Source: Liolophura sinensis
Lineage: Eukaryota; Mollusca; Polyplacophora; Chitonida; Chitonidae
DNA length: 64,000 nt
Reading direction: 5' to 3'
NCBI RefSeq assembly: GCF_032854445.1
Contig: NC_088301.1
Coordinates: 868,001 to 932,000, forward strand
This document shows positions 1 to 11,843 of the stretch, in pieces (the stretch's first letter is position 1; each line of letters opens with the position of its first letter). The notes below the pieces were generated by a model, which was not told where the DNA came from, did no database searches, and saw only the letters and a list, made by a program, of their open reading frames with translations. The translations under genes were made by a program, and so were the position numbers.

Positions 1-271
1 GAACTTGAATGAACTATACTGCAGAAGGCCACTTGGCCCATGAGCATACAATATAATATAATTTCCATATGCCGATGCATACATGTACATTTGACACACA
101 AACATTGAATTATTGGGAGAAAAATACCCGTCATAATTAACACTGTTGTGCAAATTGAAGGTTTTTGCATAAAACGATATACGTTGTCAGTTTTCAACAA
201 TTCAGCACATTTTTGCCTCAGAATAATAACTTGTGACGTTATTCTGGTGAAGACACAGACAACATGCCGAT

Positions 272-675
272 CAGACGATAGTCCCCACGCTCCTGTTCCC
301 CACACGATGGTCCCCACACGATGGTCCCCGCACGATGGTCCTCAAACGATGGTGCCCACACGATGGTCCCCGCACGATGATCCCCACACGATTGTCCCCA
401 CACGATGATCCCACACGATTGTTCCCACGCGATGTTCCCCAAAAGATGGTCCTCACACGATGGTCCCCACACGATGGTCCCACACGATGGTCCCATCACA
501 ATGGTCCCCCACACGACTGTCCCCACACGATGGTCCCCACACGGTTGTCCCAACACGCTGGTCCCCAAACGCTGGTCCCTACACGTTGTCCCCACACGAT
601 GACCCCACACGATTGTCCTCACACGATCGTCCTCACACGATCGTCCCCAAACGATGCTCCCAAAAAGATGGCCCT
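272..675. repeat. 14-bp minisatellite (CCCCACACGATGGT-like)
   Basis: About 28 head-to-tail copies of a 14-bp unit, with substitutions in the last four bases (GGT/TGT/CGT). Single-base length changes give some 13- and 15-bp units. The unit lacks stop codons in several frames, so several long reading frames cross it on both strands; they are repeat artefacts. A C-rich tract follows at about 739-762. Confidence 0.95.
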
Positions 676-882
676 CCACAAGCGACTTCAAACTTCGAAG
701 TCTAAGGCCGGGCTAACGTTGGGACTGAACACGCCCCCTCCCCCGTCCCCCCCCCCCCCCCCAAAGACCAAACAAAAGCTCCCTAGATCTGCAAAACTAG
801 GTTCCGTCCATCATCTTAAATGTAGGCATTTTGTGCAGATTAAAATGGAAGGCGGTTTCATGACATAATCAGGGTAGCTTAC

Positions 883-2351
883 TACACTGAATTCCAAAAG
901 AAACGCGAATTTTTCCAACGTCAAATCGGAAGTACTGAGTAATCAAAAGTGCGTAGATATGTAATGGATATCCCTGAGAGTATTTTTTAATTTTAAAGAT
1001 GAGTATCTTCCGCAAAAGTACCAACCGTGGTGTCAGGCGGCACAAAATTGTACTGATTTTCATTTTCACATCCCTTGTGAAGTGTTTGCTGGTTGAGTTG
1101 AATGCGCTTTCTTTTCACGAGATTCTTGTTCTGAGAATGCTTCTTGAGGAACATAAATCGCACAGCTGTTGCATTCGTATTTTGATGCAACATTGACCAT
1201 GCCACGATTGAGTGCTGATGAACGTCAAAGAGCCATCGGCAACATTGTGGTAAGTTGGAACGTCTCACGTGTCGCCAGGCATTATGGTGCTCATCAGTCC
1301 ACCATATACAAACTGCTTGAGCCTTGCAGCAGACAAACACAGTTAATGACAGTGCTCGAAGCGGACGACCTCGTGTGACATCAAACCGTCAAGACCGTTT
1401 CATTGTCAATTCCCATCGTCGGAATCGGTTCCTGCAAGCAGCCACTACACCTCGAAACACAGTTGGAACAACGAACCGACCCATCAGCACCAAAACTGTA
1501 CGTCGCCAACTCAACGACGCGGGTTTACGCTGCCGTCGACCTTATGTTGGTTCACCTTTGACTCCACGTCACAGACTTAACTGAGCCGCAGGTCATCGGA
1601 ACAGGCGCAATGGCAGAATATCGTCTTTTCCGATTTCGATTTTGCATCGACGCAGTGGACGGCCGAGTGAGGGTATGGCGACGTAGAGGTGAAAGGTTTA
1701 GTGATCTATGTGTACTCTATGTGATATTCCCAAACAACGGACAGGGACGTGGTAGAGGCGTTACGGCGCAGCGCTACCTCGATGAAGTGTTGAGGCCTGT
1801 GGTCGTTTTGCTCGAAGACGCAATCCTGTTCTACTGCAAGACAATGCAAGAGCACATACCGCAAGATTGACACAGATATTTCTACTGAACAACGACACCC
1901 AGACGATAGATTGACCATCTTTAAGTCCGAATATATAAATCCTATCGAGCACATCTGGGATGAAATTGAACGCCGCATTCGCCATCAACTCATGCAGCCA
2001 TTTTCCTTGCACAAAGCGTCGCTGACACTTACAATAACATTCCTCAAAGGTTCGTCCGAAGTCAACAAAATGGGTAGAAGATGTGCTGCTGTTGTTGACG
2101 CTAATGGGGGTCACACTCGTTATTGACGTTAATTTTTATTCCATCAGAAAAACAATTCCCAAAATCTGTTGAGCCAGATTAGATGAGTTCTCCCATTACC
2201 ATTCATGCAGAAGAATCAGCATGATATGAGCTATTAATTGAGCTATTGTCGTGATGTATAAGAGACATGTGTTTTAATAAAGTCAACCGGCTCTTACTCA
2301 TTTACAGTTTATACTATTTCTCCCATTCGCGTTTTTTTAGAATTCAGTATA
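883..2351 (+). mobile_element. Tc1-like DNA transposon, degenerate copy with TIRs and TA duplication
   Basis: The left end at 885 reads CACTGAATTCCAAAAGAAAC. The right end, read inward from 2349 on the other strand, starts TACTGAATTCTAAAAAAAC. The two ends match over about 27 bp as terminal inverted repeats. TA dinucleotides at 883-884 and 2350-2351 fit the TA target duplication of Tc1/mariner elements. The 1465-bp body is the usual size for the superfamily and holds a broken transposase on the plus strand. I see no second copy in this window. Confidence 0.85.
1199..2126 (+). pseudogene. Tc1-like transposase (DDE), broken by frameshifts
   Basis: Pieces of a Tc1-type DDE transposase can be read in order but in changing frames. 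From the ATG at 1199 comes an N-terminal helix-turn-helix segment (ADERQRAIGN, ending STIYKLL). A frame change near 1340 leads to RSGRPRVTS and the second DNA-binding half, which ends at a stop near 1582. A third frame near 1660 gives the VWRRRGERF block. The catalytic LQDNARAHTA block lies near 1830-1865, in a further frame. The final NPIEHIWDEIERRIR block, carrying the third acidic residue, lies near 1936-1982. At least three frameshifts and one stop separate the blocks, so no functional enzyme is encoded. Family assignment rests on the order and spacing of these motifs. Confidence 0.85.
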
Positions 2352-4478
2352 GGACTGGCAAATACTGCAATACTGACGACAAGTGTTGTAATCAGAGTGT
2401 TCAAGAATGGCGTCATCTGCTTGAATGACGATTATTCTTCGAGTTGTTGGGTTTACACGCTGTTCGCCGCGACACTAGGCCTTAAGGCTTTGTGGAAGAC
2501 AACTTTTTTTCATCATATTTTATTATACGCCATTTTAAAGATTGGCTGTTCGGCATTATATATACGGCAAAACGTTCCTCTCACATTAGCGACATGTTGT
2601 AAGATTATGTAATAGGCCCACAATGAGAACGAGTAAGTATGTCGGAGTGATGGAGACAGAACAACTTGGATAACAAAGGTCATTAGCCCTGCGGTATGGT
2701 CTGGTCGGCGCTTCGCTGACGAAATCCATGGGAAGTGATCAAGAAATAATGAAGGAACTATTAACCTGGGGATATATCAGAAATGACTTTAAGCTTTTTG
2801 AATTGTGTGACCTCCTTATCGTGGAGGATCATGGGAGGAGCTGTAGCAGGCCCAGTTGTACAGTGTAGCAAGTGAACTGAGCTGAAGGCCTATTTATATC
2901 TTATTTGTGGATATTATTGTATCTACTTGGCTTAAGAATGCCCCCCCCCCCCTCACCCCCACCCCACCCCCCACCCCACCTCACGACCCCTTTGGTTAAT
3001 AACTGGCTTGTGCTTGCCAGAAATACATGTAATCTGCTACATGTCTCATTATTCCATAAAAATGTAAAACAAAAAATGCTTTCTAATTAAATGAACCTTT
3101 AGCAAAATCTGAAATCAATAGTTTGTATCACGGCAGCTTTTTTGTTCACATAAGCCTACTAAGATGGAAATCGAATATTACCGTGAAATACTTCCTTGGT
3201 TACTGGACATGAAGACCTTTAGATCGATACAGTAAATCTGAATCTACCGAGGACAGGTAATTTAATTTTTTTTTACGGAAAGGATTGTTGTACGTATCGC
3301 ACTTCAAAAAGCACTAGGTCTTTCCTGTGGCACGAGGATGGCTTGTGGTAGCGGGCGACACCAGTCGGAAATTATTGATAAAAGGCTTAGCACCGTATTT
3401 TTGCAAAGTAATCACGTCGGTAATTCAAAGCTTAAAAAGAAAATCATGACAGGGATCGGGAGCCAATTAATCAGAAGTGGCTTCAGACCTGATATCAGGC
3501 TTTAAGCCACATCTGTGGTGAGCTTTACACTTCATGAAACTGGTAGAAAGCGGGTCAAAAATAAATATATAAATAGTCATATAGAAGGAATTACAACTTA
3601 CCGAAACTTTATCTGTGAAACTCAGCGATGAGTACGCGACTCTGAGAGTAGTGTCCCTTCGTTAATGATCTTTTGTGATGGGAGGTATTAAACACATCTG
3701 CAACTCACTTCCGCATCTCGTCAATATTCAATATTCAGCTTAATACGATATCTTGAGAAACTTTGTGCACCGGACCTGACATCACGTAGTCACTGCGGCG
3801 CATGCTCAAACAAACGAATGCTCCCAAACATAAGCACGTGTACAGGATGTTGACGTTAATGGGACAGTTACATGCACCCAAGTTCAGTTGAGTTTATGTT
3901 GATCTTTGTTTAATGTATGTCTTTTTCAAATTCGCTTTGAAAAACTGGATAAAGTACGCGATCATTTCTTGAAGAATATTGTCTTATTTTCTGGATATCG
4001 ACATAATCAAAGTTTAGGCCCAAGAGTGCGTACATTTGTAGCATAACAAATGAAATGTAGTGCATGGCATGCAGGTCAGCCTACACGGTGACAATCTGTT
4101 TTAGGTATGCCCCCAGAAGTCCTTACATAGTCCTATTGTAACAATGTGACTGTCAAATCAGACGGATCCCTAAGAACACAGTAACGCCTTGACTCGGAGC
4201 CATACGTGTATGCACTTTTAATTGAGTTGTTAGGCTTGTCAGATGTCAGATGGATTAAGCTAGCTAAAGAAACAAAAGGAATTTACTGGTAACTGTAAAA
4301 GAACTTCATTAGGTATATGAAAGATATCGGTAATTACGCATTTCTATTCATTTTAGCATATTTACTGCCTTGAATATTAATACACCATATTTATATATTA
4401 TAGCCTGAATTCACATATCATATAAGTAGTAAATGCATCTTATTTAGTGTAAGACTTTTGCCAATATTTGTTATGTCA
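2352..4478. other. No gene recognised
   Basis: AT-rich unique sequence. It contains one C-rich simple tract at about 2940-2985 and no coding region with family resemblance or splice-site support. It stops at the assembly gap. Confidence 0.6.
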
Positions 4479-4678
4479 NNNNNNNNNNNNNNNNNNNNNN
4501 NNNNNNNNNNNNNNNNNNNNNNNNNNNNNNNNNNNNNNNNNNNNNNNNNNNNNNNNNNNNNNNNNNNNNNNNNNNNNNNNNNNNNNNNNNNNNNNNNNNN
4601 NNNNNNNNNNNNNNNNNNNNNNNNNNNNNNNNNNNNNNNNNNNNNNNNNNNNNNNNNNNNNNNNNNNNNNNNNNNNNN
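4479..4678. other. Assembly gap of 200 N flanked by identical 18-mers
   Basis: Exactly 200 N. The 18 bases immediately left (4461-4478) and immediately right (4679-4696) are identical: CCAATATTTGTTATGTCA. This pattern is expected when two contigs that overlap by 18 bp were scaffolded instead of merged, so the real gap may be zero or slightly negative in length. Reading frames drawn through the N run are meaningless. Confidence 0.95.
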
Positions 4679-4696
4679 CCAATATTTGTTATGTCA

Positions 4697-5315
4697 GTTA
4701 AAAGTGTTGCGGAGAAAATTAAAAGAGACTGCATGCTTACCAAAATTAAGGGATAAATAATTTGATGTTGTTACATGCTCAACCTCTGTGTATACAATGA
4801 TCAACGCAGGGTTATCTCCATAGTTGCCACATGAAAATTGCAAAAAATAATTCAGTAAAAAGGCCAAAAAGTTTGAAGAGAGAGGAAAAACTTAATAATT
4901 TTACAATGAACACAACATAATGATAAATGTAACATTACACTGTATTCATGGTAGTTGCCTGTGAAATGTGTTAAGACCTGACACTTTCAAAATGTAGAAA
5001 GCATAAGGTTTGAAATGCTTGGGCCCTGTGCATTTACATGGCATTTTAGACATATTAAGGGCAATGAATGACACATGTACAGCAAAGTCAGCTAACTGCA
5101 ACGGATATGTGTATGTAGATAGTGGGGTACACCATGCAGAGAAATCTTAGGAATTGAGCATTTTTGCCCAAAATATAACTCAAATTAGCGGAGACACTCT
5201 GTACATAAGGAGCACCAGAGGTCGCCTGAGATACCCAAACCATGGGAATTGAAACGTTTCCTAGTGAGGAATGGTGCAAAAAAAGCATTTCGCATATTTA
5301 CTTTAGTAAGACTAG
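4697..5315. other. No gene recognised
   Basis: Unique AT-rich sequence with no coding or RNA feature that I can support. Confidence 0.5.
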
Positions 5316-5327
5316 CAGTTGAGAATG

Positions 5328-5548
5328 AGTGAGTGAGTGAGTGCTTGGGGTTTAACAATTTTTCAGTCATATGACGACGAAGGAATCCTTAGGGTGTATG
5401 TAATGTGCCTCCTTACCGCAGGACGGATTTTCACCCCTCTTTTATCTAGTGCTGCTTCACTGAGACGACTTACCGAAGGCAAGTAAGCCGCACCGCCCGA
5501 GCCATTATACTGATACAGGTCAACCAGTCGGTGCACCAGAAAGTTACA
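5328..5548 (-). mobile_element. SINE, 5'-truncated, antisense, with 12-bp target duplication
   Basis: Minus-strand copy of the SINE that is complete at 12807-13167. The plus strand begins with the reverse of its ACTC tail (GAGTGAGTGAGTG), then runs through the conserved body and ends inside it. The tRNA-like head is missing. CAGTTGAGAATG occurs at both 5316-5327 and 5549-5560, a perfect 12-bp target-site duplication typical of LINE-mediated insertion. Confidence 0.85.
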
Positions 5549-5560
5549 CAGTTGAGAATG

Positions 5561-6286
5561 CAAATAAACAAGTATGAGTGAATATAATGTCTGAATGTTT
5601 AAAGACCATCTTTAAGTATGAAAAATGTAAATGTATAATCAATCAGTCCTGCACACATATCTGTCATGGTGGATATAGAGGCTGCGGATATTAACCAGGG
5701 ATCCAAGTTATATCCACATCCAGTGTGTATATCTACAATGAAAACATTTCATTATTAAACACATGTGGAGGTTAACATGAGAGTACTATGTGTACTTGCT
5801 CTTATTTAGCATATAACTTGGCTCAAATACGCAGTGGGTCATGGGTTTCACCCACCATAATGCTGGCCGCCGTTGTTTAAGTGAAATATTCTTGAGTACA
5901 GCGTAAAATACCAATCAATTAAATAAATAAATCAAATACCCAGTGCCACATTATGTATAAGGAACAACTGCTCCCTACAGTTAGCATCCATGTAACCATG
6001 CAATGACTGCTCCCTCATTTGCTGGACAACCTCATGCAGTAAAGTCCTCCTCATCTTGATCTTCTCTCTGCTCTCCTTTCTTATAAATGTTTTCATTTGG
6101 GGATCTTCAGTGGTGTTTTTTTAAACATGAAGTATTGGTATAAAATTAACACACATGTACAAATGCACATAATTCTAAGTAATCACTCCAATAGATGCAA
6201 ACTGATTGCATTATAGATGAAATCCTTTTAAAGGAGTAGAAACATAAAAAATGATGCCAAAATCATATCAGACTATACCAGCTAGT
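5561..6286. other. Intergenic sequence, one dispersed-repeat tail
   Basis: No coding region is supported. The only recognisable item is the dispersed repeat at 5841-5934. Confidence 0.5.
5841..5934 (+). repeat. Dispersed repeat tail (CACCAATCAAATAAATAAA family)
   Basis: Contains the CCCACCATAATGCTGGCCGCC block, then AGTGAAATATTCTTGAGTAC, then a (AAAT)n end. The same order of blocks recurs at 11289-11410, 15870-16095, 16270-16329, 39110-39205 and 42283-42384, so it is an interspersed element and not local duplication. An A-rich end suggests retroposition; I cannot name the family. Confidence 0.75.
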
Positions 6287-6846
6287 TGTGATGAGGTCAG
6301 ACTGTTCAGGTGTACAGCCAAACCTCATCACACCTTGTACAGTCTGACCTCCTCACACCTGGAACAGTCTGACCTCATCACACCTGGAACAGTCTGACCT
6401 CATCACAGCTGGTACAGTCTGACCTCATCAAACCTGGTACAGCCAGACCTCATCACACCTGATAAAGCCAGACCTAATCACACCTGGTACAGTCAGACCT
6501 CATCACAGCTGTTACAGTCTGACCTCATCAAACCTGGTACAGCCAGACCTCATCACACCTGATAAAGCCAGACCTAATCACAGCTGGTACAGTCAGACCT
6601 CATCACACATGGTACAGTCTGGCATGACACCTGGTACAGTCAAACCTCATCACACCTGGTACAGTCTGACATGACACCTGGTACAGTCAGACCTCATCAC
6701 ACATGGCACAGTCTGACATGACACCTGGTACAGTCAGACCTCATCACACATGGTACAGTCTGACATGGCACCTGGTACAGTCAGACCTCATCACACCTGA
6801 TACAGTCAGGCCTCACCACACCTAGTACAGCCAGACATCACACCTC
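6287..6846. repeat. 25-bp minisatellite with an inverted first unit
   Basis: Tandem copies of a 25-bp unit close to ACCTGGTACAGTCTGACCTC plus ATCAC. The first 30 bases (6287-6316) are the reverse complement of the unit, so the array starts with a head-to-head junction. From about 6600 on, a longer composite unit appears that alternates full units with shortened ones containing CTGACATGACACC. Confidence 0.92.
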
Positions 6847-8627
6847 AAATATATTAATGAATAGAATAATTTTTATCTCTGCCATCCTTGTGCATGTACC
6901 TGTACTACATTTACCATTAATTGCCGCATATATGTTAATTATACTGAAGTACTCAACTGTACACCAGAAGCGAATGAATAAATTTGTTACACAAAAATGC
7001 AGTGTGACCAGTTGTTATGATAGTGACCAAGGGACATCAGCAATACTGACTTCACAAATTAGACACCCAGATTATTTGTGTATTTATTGATTTGATTGTC
7101 CAGGTGTTTGATGCTGTGAAGACTGTTTCTTTTAAATGTTTATGACGAAAGTCTTAAGATTTATAGATGGATGGATGGAGTGAAGAAACTGGGCTAAGCA
7201 TAAGTAGCATGTTGCCTTATCTCTGACGAAGACAAGTATTGATACAAGCTACAGTGGAGCTGAGTCGGAGGCGATAAAACATGTGACCTCACTGGACAAG
7301 GACCCACATATACCAGAGAGGTGATTCACAGATCAACGAAAATGTTTTCAAATCCAACAGTACATGGCTATTTGAAGTATACGACTATAAGCACATAATA
7401 TGCGTTAATACATGTAATGTAATGTTTTTTTTTTTTCCTGAATTCCACTGTAAAGCTGGTTACTACTTTGTCACTACTGCCCATTTTTTCAATTTTGCAT
7501 GTGACTGAAGCACCAATAACATAAATAAATTTAATGATATGGGTTGCATCATGGTAAATATTTCCATGTCAATTAAAATGCATATCATTGGAGTATTTAT
7601 AAGCCTATGAGTACATTTTGTATACTGGTAAACAACTTGGATTGGTATGAGAAGCTGGTAGTTATAAGGATCTTAATTCTCGGATCGTTTGAACTATATA
7701 CATGTGGGAACGTAGTACGGCCCTAAAAATTTGCTCCAAAAGCTCACCTACAGAGGCAACCAAAGGTCATAGAATAATATTATACCATTGCGTTGAAACA
7801 TATTTTTCTAGCCCCTCGAGAAGGACATCATCTTAATTACCTTTTAACAAACCTGTAAACAACTTTATAAGATCAACATAGTTTTCAGAATTAGGCCAAA
7901 AGCATGAATAACTTAATCATGGTCGAAATTTTAGCTCATTTACAGAATCGGTAATCATGGAGGTACATGCATGTTGGCCTAGAATAGTCCAGCTCCATCT
8001 GTTCATGATATGCATGTAAGCCCATACTGACACCTATAATAATAGCCATGTTGAGCTTAAATGTAACTTTACAAAGCAGCCACTGAATACCCTTTTACAT
8101 CTTCACTCTAACAATCCACAGGGTGAATATTGCTAGTCGCGTAACCTTAGAGAGAGCAAATTTCTGACTAGATGAGCACACATGTAACAATACGTAGGCA
8201 TCCGTCGAATGTTTTACTAGACGAGTTAAAAACACTAACTTCGGGATAACCTCCGAAATGACCAATATATATTGTTTAAGTTTTTATTTTTGAAGACACA
8301 GTGTATACTTGTTCTTGTGTATTAGTTATTTAATATTATTATTTGTCTCTCCTATCGCTCTTTTAAATCTTTGTGGGATGATGCTATAAGCTGTCTTCTT
8401 TTTCCGTGAGGATGAGCACATACGACTGTGTTCGGCTCGAAAAGACGTTGTGGGCATGCGCGTCATGTCAGTGCGTTTTATGTGATGTCAGATCCGGTGT
8501 ACAAATTTTCCCAAGATTACCGATAATCAGCCACGCTGAGTTTCCACATTTCAGATGAGCGAATGTCTTGTTTGAATACCAGGACGAAGTTGGGCCTTAG
8601 TCCGTGCGGAGTTATTCACAGGACGCA
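6847..8627. other. Upstream region of ALG2; no separate gene seen
   Basis: AT-rich sequence without a supported coding region. The last 200 bp before the ALG2 start are richer in CpG and G+C than the rest, as expected for a promoter and 5' UTR, but I find no TATA box or other element placed well enough to call. Confidence 0.45.
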
Positions 8628-10953
8628 ATGGTTAAAGTGGTCTTTCTTCACCCAGATTTGGGAATCGGAGGCGCTGAACGAGCGGTCATCGACGCGGCAC
8701 TCGCCTTGAAAAGTCGGCAACACAGGGTTGAGTTTGTGACATGTCATCATGATCCCAACCACTGTTTTCAGGAAACAAAAGACGGTAGTTTAAAAGTGAC
8801 AGTAGTCGGGGACTGGCTACCCCGCAGTGTGTTCGGCCGCTGCATGGCTCTGTGCGCTTACATTCGCATGATTGTGGCCGCTTGCTACCTCGTCATGTTC
8901 AGCAGCATTCAGTACGACGTAATATTCTGCGATCAGATATCCGCCTGTATACCAGCCCTCACATTCAGTGGCAAGAAGGTGCTGTTTTACTGTCACTTTC
9001 CGGACATGCTGCTTACCAAACGACAAACATTCCTGAAGAGACTGTACCGAGGACCTATTGATTGGCTTGAAGAGAAGACTACTGGAATGGCAGACTGTGT
9101 GCTAGTCAACAGTAAATTTACAGGTGCTTACTCATTTTATGTAGAACCTATGCAGTGTGACGCATTAAACACAATGTCAATATGTGCAACACTCGCTAAC
9201 GCTACGAAAATGAAGCTAATGAACTATGGGGGTGGCAGACACTGTATAACAGTGGTCGTAACGTGCTTAATTACATGCTGACATTGGGTCGAAGTAGTGA
9301 TTCAGTAGACATTATATCAAGTGTAACTTTGATATGTAGCCTAAAAGTGTTGAAATATAAAAAATAAGTGGCGTCGGGGTGTGCACTTGTCGTCTTGAGT
9401 CAAGCAGACCTGTGCATTAGATGTGACAAATGAAAAGTTTATTGGATCTTATTCAATCAAATTTTGTGGTCAATTTGTGTTTAAACCCATGTATTTATCT
9501 CAAAATTTGTGTTTATATGATCATTTAAATGATGCTGTACAACTGCTTTATGTTTAAGTTCACCTGAATTTCTTCATTGTTCTTAAGAATTCCCTGTTAT
9601 TTCCGATGTTTCAGCCACTGTCTTCAAGTCATCCTTTAAGTCCCTGTCTCATATCCAGCCTAAGGTGGTCTACCCAATTCCTGATTTTTCCGCCTTCCAA
9701 AAGCCAATAGATCCCCCAGGAGATCTCCTCCCTAAACAGGCAAGAGTGATTTTCCTGTCCATCAACCGATACGAGAGAAAGAAAAACTTAGGGCTGGCCA
9801 TCCAGGCACTAGGTAAGTCTGAAAAGCTAGTCTGGCATCAGCCAGATTAAATTTTGGAGATTTGTTAAAATTATTGTATTCCTGATGTTTGCTAATTCAT
9901 GAGATGTCCCATAGTTTGTTTATTGTAATAGTACAAATAAAATCAATGTGTAACGACAGCTTGGTAGTGGATAGTTCAAATAAAGTGACTTAAAAAAAAT
10001 CTTCAAAAACACACTAACATCAAGTACAGGTATCCACATCCAGATGTTATAGAAAGTGTAGTATTAGTCACCAGGAAACAAATTTATCCTGCAAATACCC
10101 AACAGTTCTGTGCAGAAAACCGATGTATAGGTGAATGACTTCAGTGATGTGACCATCGTTGGACCCCATCAGTGAGAGATAACCTACTCAGCAGACACAT
10201 TTGATGTCTGCAGGATTTGAGAATATATCTGTACCCCACATCACTGTTGTTGTCCATTGCAAAATCGGAGTATTTTGTCTGATGTGGGATAAAGTGCTTG
10301 TCATGGGGGATATAGACCATGATGGTCTTTTCGTTGGCTTAAAACCCCAAGATAATTGGAAGTACATGTGCATGCCCACCCAGTCAAGGTGTGTCAGAGG
10401 ATCCATTGTAACATTTTTAATGCTATTATTTTTGTCAGCTAAACTTGAGGAAAAGCTAGGAAGTCTGGACAAAATCCACCTAGTAATGGCAGGAGGTTAT
10501 GATGACCGAGTTGTGGAGAATGTGGAGCATTACACAGAACTGAGGAAACTGACCACAGATCTGAAGCTGGACGACCACGTGACGTTCCTAAGATCGTTTA
10601 GTGATACGGAGAAGCGAACTTTGCTGCATAACAGCTCCTGTCTCCTCTACACCCCAGACAAAGAGCACTTTGGGATTGTTCCTGTAGAGGCTATGTTCAT
10701 GAAGTGTCCTGTGATAGCAGTGGCCAGTGGTGGGCCTCTGGAAACAGTAGCTGATGGTCAGACAGGCTACCTCTGTGAACAAAGCCCAGAGAGTTTTGCT
10801 GAAGCCATGGTGAAAATTACAACAGATGAAAAGCTCAAAGCCAAATTAGGGCAGGCAGGACATGACAGAGTCATAAAGATGTTTTCTTTTGATGCTTTCA
10901 CCAAACAGCTGGACAGTATAATTAATGATCTTGTACCCAGTGTTAAGAGTTAA
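8628..10953 (+). CDS. ALG2: Alpha-1,3/1,6-mannosyltransferase ALG2, three exons
   Basis: Exons are 8628-9123, 9615-9812 and 10439-10953 (TAA at 10951). All introns are GT/AG and both are phase 1, giving 402 residues; vertebrate ALG2 is slightly longer, about 416. ALG2 is a GT4 glycosyltransferase on the cytosolic face of the ER. It adds the second and third mannoses to Man1GlcNAc2-PP-dolichol from GDP-mannose. Seen in the translation: [11 protein letters not shown] at residues 8-18 (glycine-rich nucleotide-sugar loop), a hydrophobic segment at about 73-93 likely to contact the ER membrane, [13 protein letters not shown] at 120-132, [11 protein letters not shown] in exon 2, and EHFGIVPVE at 307-315, the E-x7-E motif of the family. 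The ATG at 8628 is chosen because the family starts a few residues before the HPDLG motif; the reading frame is open upstream to 8604 but has no earlier ATG there. Reading on past 9123 gives unrelated intron sequence. Confidence 0.96.
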
Positions 10954-11165
10954 ACCAACAATCGGTTGTGTGTGAAAACGGACATACAAGCCACAGAAAA
11001 GCAAGAATAATAAAGAGAGATGCAAATGTTATCAAATGTTATAAACAGTTATTTATTTTACTGGTAAGGTACCAACAAAAAGATGTCTTTCATGCAATGA
11101 TATAACATTGATAGTAAAACCTGGTGTTCTTCATAAACATCTCCAGTTGTTTTGGAGAAGGATGA

Positions 11166-11188
11166 AATAAATTTATACTTTCAATAAA
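11166..11188 (+). promoter_or_regulatory. Candidate ALG2 polyadenylation signals
   Basis: Two AATAAA hexamers, at 11166-11171 and 11183-11188, lie 213-235 bp after the ALG2 stop in AT-rich sequence. Position and motif suit the end of the ALG2 transcript. Transcript data would be needed to choose between them. Confidence 0.4.
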
Positions 11189-11288
11189 TATCCTTTATCG
11201 ATTGTAATTTTATTAGATTCTAATCTGGGTCCTGTTTCACAAGGAAATCATGGACTGATAAATTCACTGAGATGAACTTCTCCTTATG

Positions 11289-11410
11289 CCCGCTGTGGAT
11301 GTGCATGGGCCCTGGGCTTTGCTCAGTTTCCTCTCGCCATCATACTGGCCGCAGTCATATAGGTGAAATATTCCTTAATATTGCATAAAACACCAATCAA
11401 ATACATAAAT
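11289..11410 (+). repeat. Dispersed repeat tail between the convergent genes
   Basis: Degenerate copy of the family at 5841-5934: a CAGTTTCCTC block, then ACTGGCCGCAGTCATATAGG, then TGAAATATTCC and AAAACACCAATCAAATACAT. It lies between the 3' ends of ALG2 and WDR70. Confidence 0.7.
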
Positions 11411-11843
11411 CTAATAGATCCTTGTGCCAGTTTCAGTCTTTCAAACACGCACCATATCAGAGTTCATGCCAACAATGTACTTTAGTCTCTTTAATCGACT
11501 CTACGTACAAGGTTAGGTAGTAATATTTTAACCTATTTGTTTGGCACTGTTCATCCAGTAATTTGCTGACCAATAGTGTCTGTAGTACTCCAAACTCATA
11601 TCTTCATCTGCTTTTTGAATTGCCTGTCTGAACATGTTAGATTCCTTAAAATGTAAGGAAAAATGCTTGCAACATGTTTTGAGACATATATCCCAGAAGT
11701 TGTTCCTAGGAATAGGGTATGCTGGCACAGCAGTGCATAGGCATGGGCCAGTGGCCAAATACAGAAGAACCTTTCTCAGTTACACATGATCCTAGCAACT
11801 GGTCCCTACATAAAAGTATCTGATTCATTCCATCACTAATCAA

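Noticed and set aside
1199..2126. An intact transposase gene
   Set aside because: Conserved blocks lie in different frames with stops between them.
4458..4760. Frames spanning the N run
   Set aside because: They consist of unknown bases and have no meaning.
9124..9281. Extension of ALG2 exon 1 to the stop at 9279
   Set aside because: Similarity to ALG2 stops at NSKFT, where a GT donor lies, and resumes in phase at 9615.
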